Below, in pieces: positions 28,509 through 37,096 of a stretch of 64,000 nucleotides of DNA. The notes beneath the pieces are model-generated. The model saw nothing but the letters and a program-made list of their open reading frames with translations. It was not told the origin of the DNA and did no database searches. The DNA comes from Pseudomonadota bacterium (lineage in GTDB: Bacteria; Desulfobacterota; Desulfobulbia; Desulfobulbales; SURF-16): positions 1-64,000 of the forward strand of contig JAHILF010000031.1 in NCBI GenBank assembly GCA_018897105.1, in the 5' to 3' direction. The position numbers were made by a program, and so were the translations under genes. Each line of letters begins with the position of its first letter. Within the stretch, counting starts at the first letter, position 1.

Positions 28509-31500
28509 ATGAACGAGACAACCACTCCCAGGGACCTCGATCCCTATTTTTTCGACAGTGAAGATCTGCAGGCAATCGCCGACGCAAGGACCATCCGCCA
28601 GGGACTGGCCTATTATAAGGAAAAGAGGGTGATTGACCTGGCCCATGATGCGGAAATACTCTGGGGCAGGGTGGAGGACGAGGATTCCGACATCCCCTTT
28701 GACGCCGAGATACGTCCGACCGGGGGTGGGCCTCCCGTTTTTTCCTGCCAGTGCCCGGCCGGGGCGGAAGGTGCGACCTGCCGGCATGTGGTGGCCGTGC
28801 TCTATGCCTACGCCGACCAGCGCGGTGAAACAGGCGAACTCATGAGTGCCGCGGACAACGCCATCAAGGAACGGATGAAACGGGGCCGCTCCGAGGTCCG
28901 GGTGGAACCCCTGGACGACGCGTCCTGGTTCGGTGACTGGCGGGCCTCCTCGGTAAGTTCCTCCACCCATTTCTCGCGCCGTTACCGGGTGACGCTCCGC
29001 AGCCTCAATCGCCGGGCCAATTTCTGCAGCTGTCCTGATTTTGCCAACAATCAGCTCGGCACCTGCAAGCATATTGAGGCCGTGCTGCACAAAATCAGGA
29101 AACACCCGGAATACGAACAGCTCCGCAGGCAACCCGCCCCTCTCCCCTATGTTTACCTGGCCTGGGATGTGGAGAATGCGCCCCGGCTCCGTCTGCACCG
29201 CACCGCGACTATGCCAAAGGACCTGCAGACACTCCTGGCCGATTATTTTGATGCAACGGGCGCCTTGCAGGGCAGGCTGCCGGACGTTTTTTTCCGCTTT
29301 CAGGAAGCGGTCGGTGAGCGGGACGACATTAATATCGGCGAGGACGCGACTGAATATGCCCGGCACCTGGCTAAGGTTGCGGCCCAGCGGTTTCGCTCGG
29401 CGGAAATACGCGAGCAGATACAAGCAGGCAGCGGCAGGCTGCCCGGCATCCGCGCCCGGCTCTACCCCTACCAGATCGAGGGGGCAGCCTTTCTCGCCGG
29501 CACCGGCCGCGCCCTGCTGGCCGATGACATGGGACTGGGCAAGACCCTGCAGGCCATCAGCGCCGCCGTCTGGCTGGAAAAATACGAAAACGCCCAGAAA
29601 ACGCTCATTGTCTGCCCCGCCTCCCTGAAACAGCAATGGGCGAGGGAGATCGGTAAATTTTCCGAGCAACAGTGCCAGGTGATCCAGGGGCCGCCCCCGG
29701 CCCGAAGCGCCCAGTACCGGAGAGATTGCTCTTTCTACATCATCAATTACGAACTGCTCCTGCGCGACCTGTCGGTGATCAACGAAACCCTCCGGCCGGA
29801 TCTGCTTATCCTGGACGAGGCCCAGCGCATCAAGAACTGGCGCACCAAGATCGCCTCGGCGGTCAAGCTGGTGTCCAGTCGCTTCGCCTTTGTCCTGTCC
29901 GGCACCCCCCTGGAAAACCGGCTGGAGGACCTCTACAGCCTGATGCAGGTGGTGGACCCCAAAATCCTGGGCCCCCTGTGGCGTTACATGATCGATTTTC
30001 ATGTGACTGACGAACGGGGCAAGGTGTTGGGTTACCGTAATCTTTCCCTGCTGCGGCAACGCATTGCCCCGGTCATGCTGCGCCGTGACCGCCGGCTGGT
30101 GAAAGACCAATTGCCGGATCGGATTGTCCAGCGGCTCGATGTGGAGATGACTGCCAAGCAGATTGAGCTGCATAACGACGCCATGCATAACGCCGGCATC
30201 ATCGCTGACATTGCCAGGAAACGTCCCCTGACGCCGTCAGAGCAGAACCGGCTGATGGCGGCCCTGCAGCAGGCACGCATGGCCTGCAATGCCGCGGGCC
30301 TGGTGGACAAGAAGACCGAGGGCTCGCCCAAACTCGACGAACTGGTTGACATCCTGGATGAACTCTGCCTCCAGTCCGGGCTTAAGGCTGTGGTCTTTTC
30401 CCAGTGGGAGCTGATGACCAGGATGGTTGAGGAACGATTGCGGAGGATGAAGCTCGGTTTTGTCCGCCTGCACGGCGGGGTGCCCACGGCAAAACGCGGG
30501 GAACTGATGGACCGCTTCCGCGAGGACGACAGCGTGCAGGTCTTCCTCTCCACCGATGCCGGCGGGGTGGGACTCAACCTGCAGAGCGGCTCGGTGCTTA
30601 TCAATCTGGATGTGCCCTGGAACCCGGCGGTGCTGGAACAGCGCAACGGCCGGGTGCATCGCCTCGGCCAGACCAGGAAAGTGCAGATCATCAACATGGT
30701 GGCTGCTGATTCCTATGAAGAGCATGTCATGTCCCTGGTGCAGGGTAAGCAGCATCTTTTTAACAATGTGATTTCCGAGGATGCCACCGAGGATGTGGTG
30801 GGCGTCTCTAAAAAACTGCTTGAGGCCCTGGTGGAAGACCTGACAACACCGCAGCCCGGTCCCGCAGAAGCGGCCGCAGGGGCTGAGGAGATCCTGGAAA
30901 CAGATGACACGGCAGCAGCCATTGAGCCCGCCCTGGCCGGAAAAAGTGAGGAGGACAAGGCGGTTGAAGAGGCCATCGCCCATTGCATTGAAGAACTGCA
31001 GAAGACCCTGGGGTCACGTATTGAACGTATTCTCGGTTCCGGCGGCGGGCTGCTTGCGGTCATCGACCGGGTGGATGCCGAGGCGGACGGGGTGGCGGCC
31101 CGGCTATCCGACACGGTGCCGGTGGCGGTCATTGACCGATGTACCTTAAACGGACTCAGCCGGCTTGGGGCAGCCTCCCCGGTGAGCATCAGCCACACCT
31201 ATTATGATGCGAGCCAGGTGACGGATCAGGGCGGCATGTCAAGGCTGGCCGCCCTGGCCGCGGAAAAACTGCAGGCGGCTCGGGTGCTCATGGAACAGAA
31301 TTGCCAAAACAGCGCCGTGGAACTGCTCCTCTCCTCGCTGCTCGCCGCGGCAGCGGACCGGGCCGGTCTCGACCAGCCCGTCACGGCCCCGGAAGCCGGG
31401 GTATGGATCTATGGCGAGGCCCTGCCCAAGGGACTGCTGAACCAGGAAGAGGTGGGGCTGATCATGCGGGGCATTACCCTGGCCCAGTCCCAGTCCGTGC

Positions 31501-31556
31501 CGGAATCACTCATCACCGGACTTCTTGATGATGCGCAACTCTTTGTGCAACCATGA
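28509..31556 (+). CDS. SWIM zinc-finger SNF2-family helicase/ATPase
   Basis: Large DNA-dependent ATPase of 1015 residues. Two SWIM-type zinc fingers open it: CQCPAGAEGATCRH (near 80) and CSCPDFANNQLGTCKH (near 175). The SNF2 core carries LLADDMGLGKTLQAI (Walker A), LILDEAQRIKNW (DEAQ box), LSGTPLENRLEDLYSL, and in the second lobe STDAGGVGLNLQ and NGRVHRLGQTRKV. The last 200 residues are unrecognised and acidic/Ala-rich. The ATG at 28509 is chosen because the upstream part (from 28386) reads through a dispersed repeat. SNF2 proteins translocate on duplex DNA; such SWIM-SNF2 proteins are common in bacteria with unknown targets. It lies 333 bp before a UvrD-like helicase. Confidence 0.88.
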   Translation: MNETTTPRDLDPYFFDSEDLQAIADARTIRQGLAYYKEKRVIDLAHDAEILWGRVEDEDSDIPFDAEIRPTGGGPPVFSCQCPAGAEGATCRHVVAVLYAYADQRGETGELMSAADNAIKERMKRGRSEVRVEPLDDASWFGDWRASSVSSSTHFSRRYRVTLRSLNRRANFCSCPDFANNQLGTCKHIEAVLHKIRKHPEYEQLRRQPAPLPYVYLAWDVENAPRLRLHRTATMPKDLQTLLADYFDATGALQGRLPDVFFRFQEAVGERDDINIGEDATEYARHLAKVAAQRFRSAEIREQIQAGSGRLPGIRARLYPYQIEGAAFLAGTGRALLADDMGLGKTLQAISAAVWLEKYENAQKTLIVCPASLKQQWAREIGKFSEQQCQVIQGPPPARSAQYRRDCSFYIINYELLLRDLSVINETLRPDLLILDEAQRIKNWRTKIASAVKLVSSRFAFVLSGTPLENRLEDLYSLMQVVDPKILGPLWRYMIDFHVTDERGKVLGYRNLSLLRQRIAPVMLRRDRRLVKDQLPDRIVQRLDVEMTAKQIELHNDAMHNAGIIADIARKRPLTPSEQNRLMAALQQARMACNAAGLVDKKTEGSPKLDELVDILDELCLQSGLKAVVFSQWELMTRMVEERLRRMKLGFVRLHGGVPTAKRGELMDRFREDDSVQVFLSTDAGGVGLNLQSGSVLINLDVPWNPAVLEQRNGRVHRLGQTRKVQIINMVAADSYEEHVMSLVQGKQHLFNNVISEDATEDVVGVSKKLLEALVEDLTTPQPGPAEAAAGAEEILETDDTAAAIEPALAGKSEEDKAVEEAIAHCIEELQKTLGSRIERILGSGGGLLAVIDRVDAEADGVAARLSDTVPVAVIDRCTLNGLSRLGAASPVSISHTYYDASQVTDQGGMSRLAALAAEKLQAARVLMEQNCQNSAVELLLSSLLAAAADRAGLDQPVTAPEAGVWIYGEALPKGLLNQEEVGLIMRGITLAQSQSVPESLITGLLDDAQLFVQP

Positions 31557-31570
31557 AACCAATAATGAAT

Positions 31571-31842
31571 TCGTAAAAACTGAAAAATTACCACAGAGAG
31601 CACAAAGCCCACAGAGCAAACAGACTCGGCAATTGTTGAATACCTATTACCAAGTCTCGTAGCCTCCGTCATTCCGGCACGTTTTTAACCGAAATCCAGG
31701 TTCTCCGTTGGATGTCAGCTAGAATCCTGCCGGCATAATGGCATAGATAAACGGTACTTTTATAACTTCTAAGTCCCTAACTGACTGTAACAAAAAAAAT
31801 TCTCTGCGGTCTCTGTGGGCTCTGTGGTGAAAAAAGACCTTT
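31571..31842. repeat. Dispersed palindromic repeat, copy C, interrupted by another repeat
   Basis: The left half (31571-31627: ACTGAAAAATTACCACAGAG, then AGCACAAAGCCCACAGAG) and right half (31777-31842: CTAACTGACTGTAAC, then CTCTGTGGGCTCTGTGGTGA) match the family seen at 21752 and 28302. They are separated by about 150 bp that contain a REP-like palindrome, so one repeat seems to have inserted into another. Confidence 0.6.
31667..31703. repeat. REP-like palindrome, copy 2
   Basis: Degenerate member of the GTCATTCC...AATCCAGG family (ATTCCGG and CCGAAAT arms), nested inside copy C of the larger repeat. Confidence 0.45.
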
Positions 31843-31889
31843 CACCCAATGGGCATAAATACGAGACAGTCAACCAGTAACCGGCACCC

Positions 31890-34190
31890 ATGAATCTAAC
31901 CGATGAACAACAGCGGATCGTGGCCCACCAGGCAGGCCACGCCAAGGTCAGCGCCGTAGCCGGTTCCGGCAAGACCACCACCATGGTGGCCAGGGTCAGG
32001 CATCTGCTTGAGCAGGGGGTGGCGCCGCAGCAGATGCTGGTGCTGATGTTCAACCGATCAGCCAGGGACAGCTTTGCCGCGGCCATGCATGATCTCTTGC
32101 AACCGGCAGGGTTGTCGCCCCCGGAAGTCCGCACCTTCCACTCCCTGGGCCTGCGCCTGGTGGGCAGCTTTACCCGGAAAAAATTCCTGCCCGCCCACAC
32201 CCTGGTCACCGAGGAATACCAGCTGGAAAAGCTGGCCAAGAGCGCGGTGCGCCGGATCATTGACCAGGAAGACGGCAGTGAGGAATGGCTGTCCGGGGAA
32301 AATTTGGAGGGATTTCTTACCTTCATCGACTTGGTCAAATCAGACATCCTGCCCGCTGGCAAACTCTTTTCCTCCCTGCAGCTGGCCGAAGGCTTCTCCT
32401 ATTTCATCGAGGCCTTCGAGATTTTTGAGGCACAGCGCCAGGCCGCAAAAATCCGCTCTTATGCCGACCTCATCCATGAGCCGGTCATGGCCATGCTGGG
32501 CAACCCGCAGCTGGCGGACTGGGCCGCCAACCATGTGGATCATATCATTGTCGACGAGTACCAGGATATCAATGAGGTCCAGCAGCAACTTCTGAAAATC
32601 ATTGCCGGCCACCGGGCCCAGGTCATGGTGGTGGGCGATGTGGACCAATGCATCTACGAGTGGCGGGGGGCGAAACCGGAATACATCACCAAACGATTTG
32701 CCCGGGATTTCCCGCATCCCGCGACCTACACCCTTTCCAACACCTTCCGTTATGGGCACCGGCTGTCGCTCGCCGCCAACCATCTCATCGTAAACAACCG
32801 GCTGCGCGACCGAAAACTCTGCCTCTCCTTCCCCACTACCCCAGACACCACCTTGAGCTGTTTGCAGGAAAAAGAACCCCATCCGGTCCTAGCCATTTTG
32901 GAGGAACTGGCCGCCCAGGGCAGGTCCCCGGCAGAGGCTGTGGTGCTGGTCAGGATGTTCGCCATGAGCGTGCCGGTGGAGCTTGCCCTGCTGGATGCCC
33001 ATATCCCCTACCGGCTGGTCGGCCATGAGCAGGTTTTCGCCTGCCCGGAGATCAAGGCATTGAGCGGCTACCTGCACCTCTGCCAGGGCAGTTTGGGCGA
33101 AATCGAGCCTTCCGCGCGCCCGGACATCATCGAGGCCATGCTGACCCATCCCCATCTCGGCGTCAAACGAGAAAAAATCAGCGAGCTCGCCGCTCACATC
33201 GCGGGCCGGCCGGAGCGGGCAATAGAACGGATTCTTGCCGCGCCAAGCTCCGATACCCCGCACTTTGTGCAGAAACGCTTTACCCAGACCGCGGAAACAT
33301 GGCATGAAATAGGTATGCTGCCCTCCTCTGCCAAAGCCGGTCAAATCCTTGAGACGGTCATCAAAAAAACGAACCTTTTCGATTTTTACCGCAATATCTC
33401 CTCCCGCATCGCCACGGCGGAAAACAGGATCAAGACCTGCCAGGCCTTTGTCCGCTTCGCCCAACGGCTGAATCTGGCCGTGGCCCCATTTCTGGAGAAA
33501 ATAGGCGCCTTGCAGCAGCAGGCCGCGGCCCCGGCCGGGGACTGCCTGCTGATCACCTCCATTCACCGGGCCAAGGGCCTGGAATGGCCGGTGGTGATCA
33601 TTCCGGGACTCACTGACGGCTCCTTTCCGCTGATTAGCGACGACCATGAAATAACCTTCGACAACCTGGAGGATGAACGCCGGCTCTTTTATGTGGCCAT
33701 GACCAGGGCCAGACAGCAGGTCTTTTTCATCCATCCGCCGGACAGCCGATTCAGCAAAATGAAAAAAGCAGGCAACGGCCGCTACCCGCAGCCCAAAGTC
33801 GAAGACGGCTTTCCAGCCAGCCGCTTTCTCTATGAGGCGAATCTCGGCTTAAGCAACCAACTCGGCGATGCGGTATGGCAGGGTGAAGGATATTCCGGCA
33901 AAACCATTATTGCCCAGGATATCGAAGTGGCCAACCAGTATCTTGCGGCCATCAATTCTCCCGTCAAACCGGTACAACAGCCGGAAAAGCCTGCCAGCAC
34001 CCCAGCCGGCAGCAAAAAAATCCTGTCAATCAACGAGCTGGCCGAGGGCCTGCTGGTCAGACACCACTCATTCGGGCCGGGTGTGGTCACTGCGGTGCTT
34101 GATCGCCGCCAGGGGAAGGTGCGTGTGCTTTTTGATCACCACGGCGAAAAGACCCTGAAGGTCGAAATCGCCCGTCTGCAGCCGCAGTAG
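31890..34190 (+). CDS. UvrD/Rep-family ATP-dependent DNA helicase
   Basis: Superfamily 1A 3'-5' DNA helicase of 766 residues. Motifs are AVAGSGKTTTMVARV (22-36, Walker A), IVDEYQDIN (Walker B), GDVDQCIYEWRGAK (motif III), NTFRYGH (motif IV), SIHRAKGLEWPVVIIPGL (motif V) and RRLFYVAMTRAR (motif VI). The last 55 residues (HHSFGPGVVTAVLDRRQGKV) are the Tudor-like domain of PcrA/UvrD that contacts RNA polymerase. It is somewhat longer than Rep and shares no clear operon partner; the SNF2-type helicase lies upstream. I do not assign uvrD, rep or pcrA because the core is divergent. Confidence 0.9.
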   Translation: MNLTDEQQRIVAHQAGHAKVSAVAGSGKTTTMVARVRHLLEQGVAPQQMLVLMFNRSARDSFAAAMHDLLQPAGLSPPEVRTFHSLGLRLVGSFTRKKFLPAHTLVTEEYQLEKLAKSAVRRIIDQEDGSEEWLSGENLEGFLTFIDLVKSDILPAGKLFSSLQLAEGFSYFIEAFEIFEAQRQAAKIRSYADLIHEPVMAMLGNPQLADWAANHVDHIIVDEYQDINEVQQQLLKIIAGHRAQVMVVGDVDQCIYEWRGAKPEYITKRFARDFPHPATYTLSNTFRYGHRLSLAANHLIVNNRLRDRKLCLSFPTTPDTTLSCLQEKEPHPVLAILEELAAQGRSPAEAVVLVRMFAMSVPVELALLDAHIPYRLVGHEQVFACPEIKALSGYLHLCQGSLGEIEPSARPDIIEAMLTHPHLGVKREKISELAAHIAGRPERAIERILAAPSSDTPHFVQKRFTQTAETWHEIGMLPSSAKAGQILETVIKKTNLFDFYRNISSRIATAENRIKTCQAFVRFAQRLNLAVAPFLEKIGALQQQAAAPAGDCLLITSIHRAKGLEWPVVIIPGLTDGSFPLISDDHEITFDNLEDERRLFYVAMTRARQQVFFIHPPDSRFSKMKKAGNGRYPQPKVEDGFPASRFLYEANLGLSNQLGDAVWQGEGYSGKTIIAQDIEVANQYLAAINSPVKPVQQPEKPASTPAGSKKILSINELAEGLLVRHHSFGPGVVTAVLDRRQGKVRVLFDHHGEKTLKVEIARLQPQ

Positions 34191-34255
34191 GCAAGGCATT
34201 ACTTTTTCCATTTCTTCCGAGACTTTTGCAAAATAATTGAATACGGAAGTTTTTC

Positions 34256-34282
34256 GTCATTCCCGCGCAGGCGGGAATCCAG
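34256..34282. repeat. REP-like palindrome, copy 3
   Basis: ATTCCCGC (34259-34266) and GCGGGAAT (34271-34278) form an 8-bp stem with a 4-base loop inside GTCATTCCCGC...GGAATCCAG. The 34191-34727 gap otherwise holds only the terminator at 34642; I see no gene in it. Confidence 0.6.
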
Positions 34283-34641
34283 AAACTCATTGGCATACAA
34301 TGGTTTGGATTGCCGATAACTCCATCAAGATGAAAAAATCTTATCTTGCACAAGCTCTTCTTCATGCTTTTCGCAAGAATGCGACGATTTGCCACTTTGC
34401 AAATACTCAAACTCCATGTAAGAATCTGTCAGGATATTTTTTTACAGTAGCAACTTTCTAAACAACCGTAACTCATTGAAATAGTGAATTATATGATATT
34501 GTGGGCAGTCATCGTTCCGATAGGTCCCGGAGCAAGGCCAGGAGCAAACCAGTATCAGGGAGTTTTCCGGATGCCGGATCAGATAGCGAAGCGGAGCGTA
34601 GACTTCGAGTCCGCATGACGGATTGCTTGCTTCCGGAAAAA

Positions 34642-34678
34642 CCGGGCAGCTGATGATGGTAGCCCGGCTATTTTTTTT
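34642..34678. terminator. Bidirectional hairpin terminator at the integron boundary
   Basis: CCGGGC (34642-34647) and GCCCGG (34662-34667) form the stem. In the plus direction it is followed by a run of eight T (34671-34678). In the minus direction, after the integrase gene which ends at 34728, it is followed by five T. It therefore insulates the integron from the helicase side. Confidence 0.65.
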
Positions 34679-34727
34679 GAAATGATTGGACAGGGCATCA
34701 GGAAGGAAGAAAAGACGAACGGCCGTG

Positions 34728-35720
34728 CTACAGGCGATCCAAGGGGCTTTGCAGGCGCTGAATATCCCGAGCCATGACATGGGTATAAATCTCTGTGGTC
34801 TTCACATCCGCATGGCCGAGGAGATCCTGGAGTACCCGTATGTTCACCCCCTGTTCCAGCAGATGGGTGGCGAAACTGTGGCGCAGGGTATGACAGCCGA
34901 TTTTCTTGGTGATCCCAGCCCGTTGCGCCGCTACCTTTACCGCCTTTTGCAGCCCGGATTCAAGGACATGGTGGCGCATCTCTTTGCCGGAACGAGGATC
35001 AACGGAACGTTTTTGTGCCGGGAAAACCCATTGCCAGCCGGTCTCCCGGGCGGCGTTGGGGTATTTTCTGGCCAGGGCATCGGGGATGTAGACTTCGCCG
35101 AAGCCTGCCTCCAGGTCCAGGTGATGGAGTTCTTTTACCTCCTCGACCTGAGCGCGCAGCTCATCCTGCAGATTCCGGGGTAGGATGGTGGTCCGGTCCT
35201 TGCCACCTTTGCCGCCCCGGACGAAGATAAGATTCTGGCCGAAATCAACGTCCTGAATGCGCAGCCGGATGCATTCCATCAGACGCAGACCGCCGCCGTA
35301 GAGAATTCTGGCCATCAGGGCATGTTTGCCCGACATGGCCGCCAGCAGGCGCTGGACCTCCGACTGGGTCAGCACCGTTGGCGGCCTGGGCAGGCGTTTA
35401 CTGCGGACGGGGGCGATCTCTCCGTCAATGGGCTGGTCGAGCACATCCCGATATAGGAAGACCAGCGCATTCAAGGCCTGCCGTTGCGTCGAGGCAGACA
35501 CCTTGCCTTCGGTGGCGAGATGGGAAAGGAAACTCTCCACATCCTTCCCCTGAAGCTTGGAGGGATGGGTTTTGCCGCCGAAGTGGTAAATATAGCGAAG
35601 AATCCACTGGCAATAGGTCTGTTCGGTTCGGTAGGCATAGTGATGGTACCGGAGAACCTCACGAACCTGGTCCATGAGTTTGAGTTTTGGATTGGGCAGG
35701 AATTTTGGTTTCTTTTCCAT
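34728..35720 (-). CDS. intI: Integron integrase (IntI-type tyrosine recombinase)
   Basis: Site-specific recombinase of 330 residues that joins gene cassettes at attI. The tyrosine recombinase residues are visible: Arg in GGGLRLMECIRLRIQDVD, His-x-x-Arg in CHTLRHSFATHLLEQG, His in LLGHADVKTTEIYTH with the following Tyr nucleophile. The IntI-specific insert, absent in XerC/XerD, is present as PDALARKYPNAARETGWQWV with FPAQKRSVDPRSG. The C-terminal SPLDRL matches IntI1 style. Orientation is reverse to the cassette genes, as in normal integrons. It appears complete, so the platform may be functional. A+T content rises sharply on the cassette side. Confidence 0.93.
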   Translation of the reverse strand: MEKKPKFLPNPKLKLMDQVREVLRYHHYAYRTEQTYCQWILRYIYHFGGKTHPSKLQGKDVESFLSHLATEGKVSASTQRQALNALVFLYRDVLDQPIDGEIAPVRSKRLPRPPTVLTQSEVQRLLAAMSGKHALMARILYGGGLRLMECIRLRIQDVDFGQNLIFVRGGKGGKDRTTILPRNLQDELRAQVEEVKELHHLDLEAGFGEVYIPDALARKYPNAARETGWQWVFPAQKRSVDPRSGKEMRHHVLESGLQKAVKVAAQRAGITKKIGCHTLRHSFATHLLEQGVNIRVLQDLLGHADVKTTEIYTHVMARDIQRLQSPLDRL

Positions 35721-35888
35721 GATTCATACTTTAATATCGCAATAAGCGGAAAATCGCAAGCGATTATGTAATAAGTGGACAGCATGGAGTCTGATTTTCC
35801 ATGTTTTATATTTCAATATCATAATAAGTGGAAATTCTGTCCATCTATATAAGGTAATATGATGGACAGCTTTCCGCTTATTACACTG
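35721..35888 (+). promoter_or_regulatory. attI-like region with AATAAGYGGA repeats and a 22-bp inverted repeat
   Basis: This gap between the integrase start and the first cassette should contain attI, the integrase promoter and the cassette promoter. AATAAGYGGA occurs at 35741, 35770 and 35823 on the plus strand and inverted at 35873-35882. The third copy and the inverted copy form a 22-bp imperfect inverted repeat (35823-35845 and 35861-35882; CTGTCCATC/GATGGACAG core). Its 15-base spacer contains TAATAT (35855-35860), a possible -10 element for cassette transcription. The likely crossover is within GTTAGTGC beginning at 35888. Assignment as integrase binding sites is inference. Confidence 0.65.
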
Positions 35889-35899
35889 TTAGTGCCTGA

Positions 35900-36220
35900 A
35901 TGAATAATCCATTTGCAAGAATAATATTTGCTGTAATTTTTTTTCTTCTCCTTTGTGGGCTCTATTATTTGAGCGAAGGCACTGGTTTAGAAACTTTGAT
36001 TTTTCTTGTAATTGGAGCTGTAATAGGAATTCCGAAGGGCCTTGCTCTTCCTATGAGTTTTACATACAAATTGGGGTATATTTTTGTTTTGGCTGGGTCA
36101 ATTACTGCAATAACTGTAGGAATTAGAACAAAAAAAAATTTATTGGGACAATTGCTGGTATTTTTAGGAGTAGCAATTTGGTTTGCCTGTGGTTTTATAG
36201 GAATAATAATTGAAGGGTAA
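35900..36220 (+). CDS. Integron cassette 1: small four-helix membrane protein
   Basis: Hypothetical inner-membrane protein of 106 residues with four hydrophobic segments (near 8-26, 31-48, 57-74 and 82-103). I do not recognise the family. It starts only 12 bp after the cassette boundary, leaving little room for a ribosome site, which is common in first cassettes. Its attC follows directly. Codon use is A+T-rich compared with the helicase genes upstream, consistent with acquisition. Confidence 0.65.
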   Translation: MNNPFARIIFAVIFFLLLCGLYYLSEGTGLETLIFLVIGAVIGIPKGLALPMSFTYKLGYIFVLAGSITAITVGIRTKKNLLGQLLVFLGVAIWFACGFIGIIIEG

Positions 36221-36242
36221 TATGTTGAAATTTAACAAAAAA

Positions 36243-36321
36243 GCACTAACCAACACATCCACCAGACCAGAATGGCCTATGTTTTCTTATGCATCACCGT
36301 GGCTGGCTGGTGATGTTGGTC
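36243..36321 (+). other. attC recombination site of cassette 1
   Basis: The site opens with GCACTAAC (36243-36250), which is the exact complement of GTTAGTGC at the integrase-proximal junction (35888-35895). This is the expected relation between R'' of a cassette and its own 5' end. The inner arms ATCCACCAGACCAG and CTGGCTGGTGAT pair, with extrahelical bases in the left arm. It ends with GTTGGTC (36315-36321), where the next cassette begins. Both outer boxes deviate slightly from the RYYYAAC/GTTRRRY consensus. Confidence 0.75.
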
Positions 36322-36338
36322 GATATGTGTAAAAAACT

Positions 36339-37079
36339 ATGGAAAGCTGCCTTGACCCTCTATTTGAATCGATATTCCCAATCATATTTTATGATGAGAA
36401 GGATTTGGTGAATGTTGCTGGCACATCAATACTTGTTGAGCATAAAGGACAAAATTATCTATTAACGGCAGCGCATGTTCTTAAAGATCCAGGCAGCAAG
36501 TATCATCTATATGTTTTACTACGAGGTAAAGCTGTTCATCTTCATGATCCTGCGTTCATGAGTAAAATTCAAAAAACAGATATTGATACCGCCTTTTTCC
36601 CTTTGGCTTTCCATCCGACCTTAGAGACTCATTTAACTGGTTATAAGACGATTACTCTCAAAGAATATGATGGAGATATAACGTATAGCAGAGAGCATTA
36701 TTTTGTATTCGGCTTTCCATGGCGCAGAGCAAAATTCAACCGGACAGATAAGGAACTGAACGCTCGACCATTACAATATTTTACAGACATCATTGATGAT
36801 AGTTCTTTGTTTTCAAAATACAACAGGCCTAAAGAAAGCCATATTTTGGTTCAATATAATCCAAAAACAACCACAAATAGGAATAAAATTAAACAATTGG
36901 CCCCACACCCTCATGGCATAAGTGGCGGTCCATTGTTTAAAGCTCTTATTAACGATAGAGACGAAGTAATTCTTTTGATTCTTGAAGGACTTTTGATTGA
37001 GTGGAAAGACTCCCGTGTGATTGTCGCTACCAAAAAAGAAAAAATCCGAAATTTTATTGATGGTAAACCATTGCATTGA
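36339..37079 (+). CDS. Integron cassette 2, gene a: trypsin-like serine protease
   Basis: Protein of 246 residues with a chymotrypsin-fold pattern: the His in LTAAHVL (near 48), the Asp in KTDIDTAFFPL (near 83) and the Ser in PHGISGGPLF (near 196). All three triad residues are therefore present. There is no signal peptide, so it is probably cytoplasmic, which differs from the exported Deg-type proteases. No PDZ domain is present. It starts 18 bp after the attC1 end, is A+T-rich, and is followed after 17 bp by a companion gene. Cytoplasmic trypsin-like proteases are often part of defence or toxin-activation modules; that role here is inference. Confidence 0.8.
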   Translation: MESCLDPLFESIFPIIFYDEKDLVNVAGTSILVEHKGQNYLLTAAHVLKDPGSKYHLYVLLRGKAVHLHDPAFMSKIQKTDIDTAFFPLAFHPTLETHLTGYKTITLKEYDGDITYSREHYFVFGFPWRRAKFNRTDKELNARPLQYFTDIIDDSSLFSKYNRPKESHILVQYNPKTTTNRNKIKQLAPHPHGISGGPLFKALINDRDEVILLILEGLLIEWKDSRVIVATKKEKIRNFIDGKPLH

Positions 37080-37096
37080 CAGCAGGGGCTTAAAAA

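Noticed and set aside
28452..30188. 578-codon minus-strand frame opposite the SNF2 helicase
   Set aside because: No motif is seen and the plus strand has the full SNF2 motif series; it is a G+C-driven shadow.
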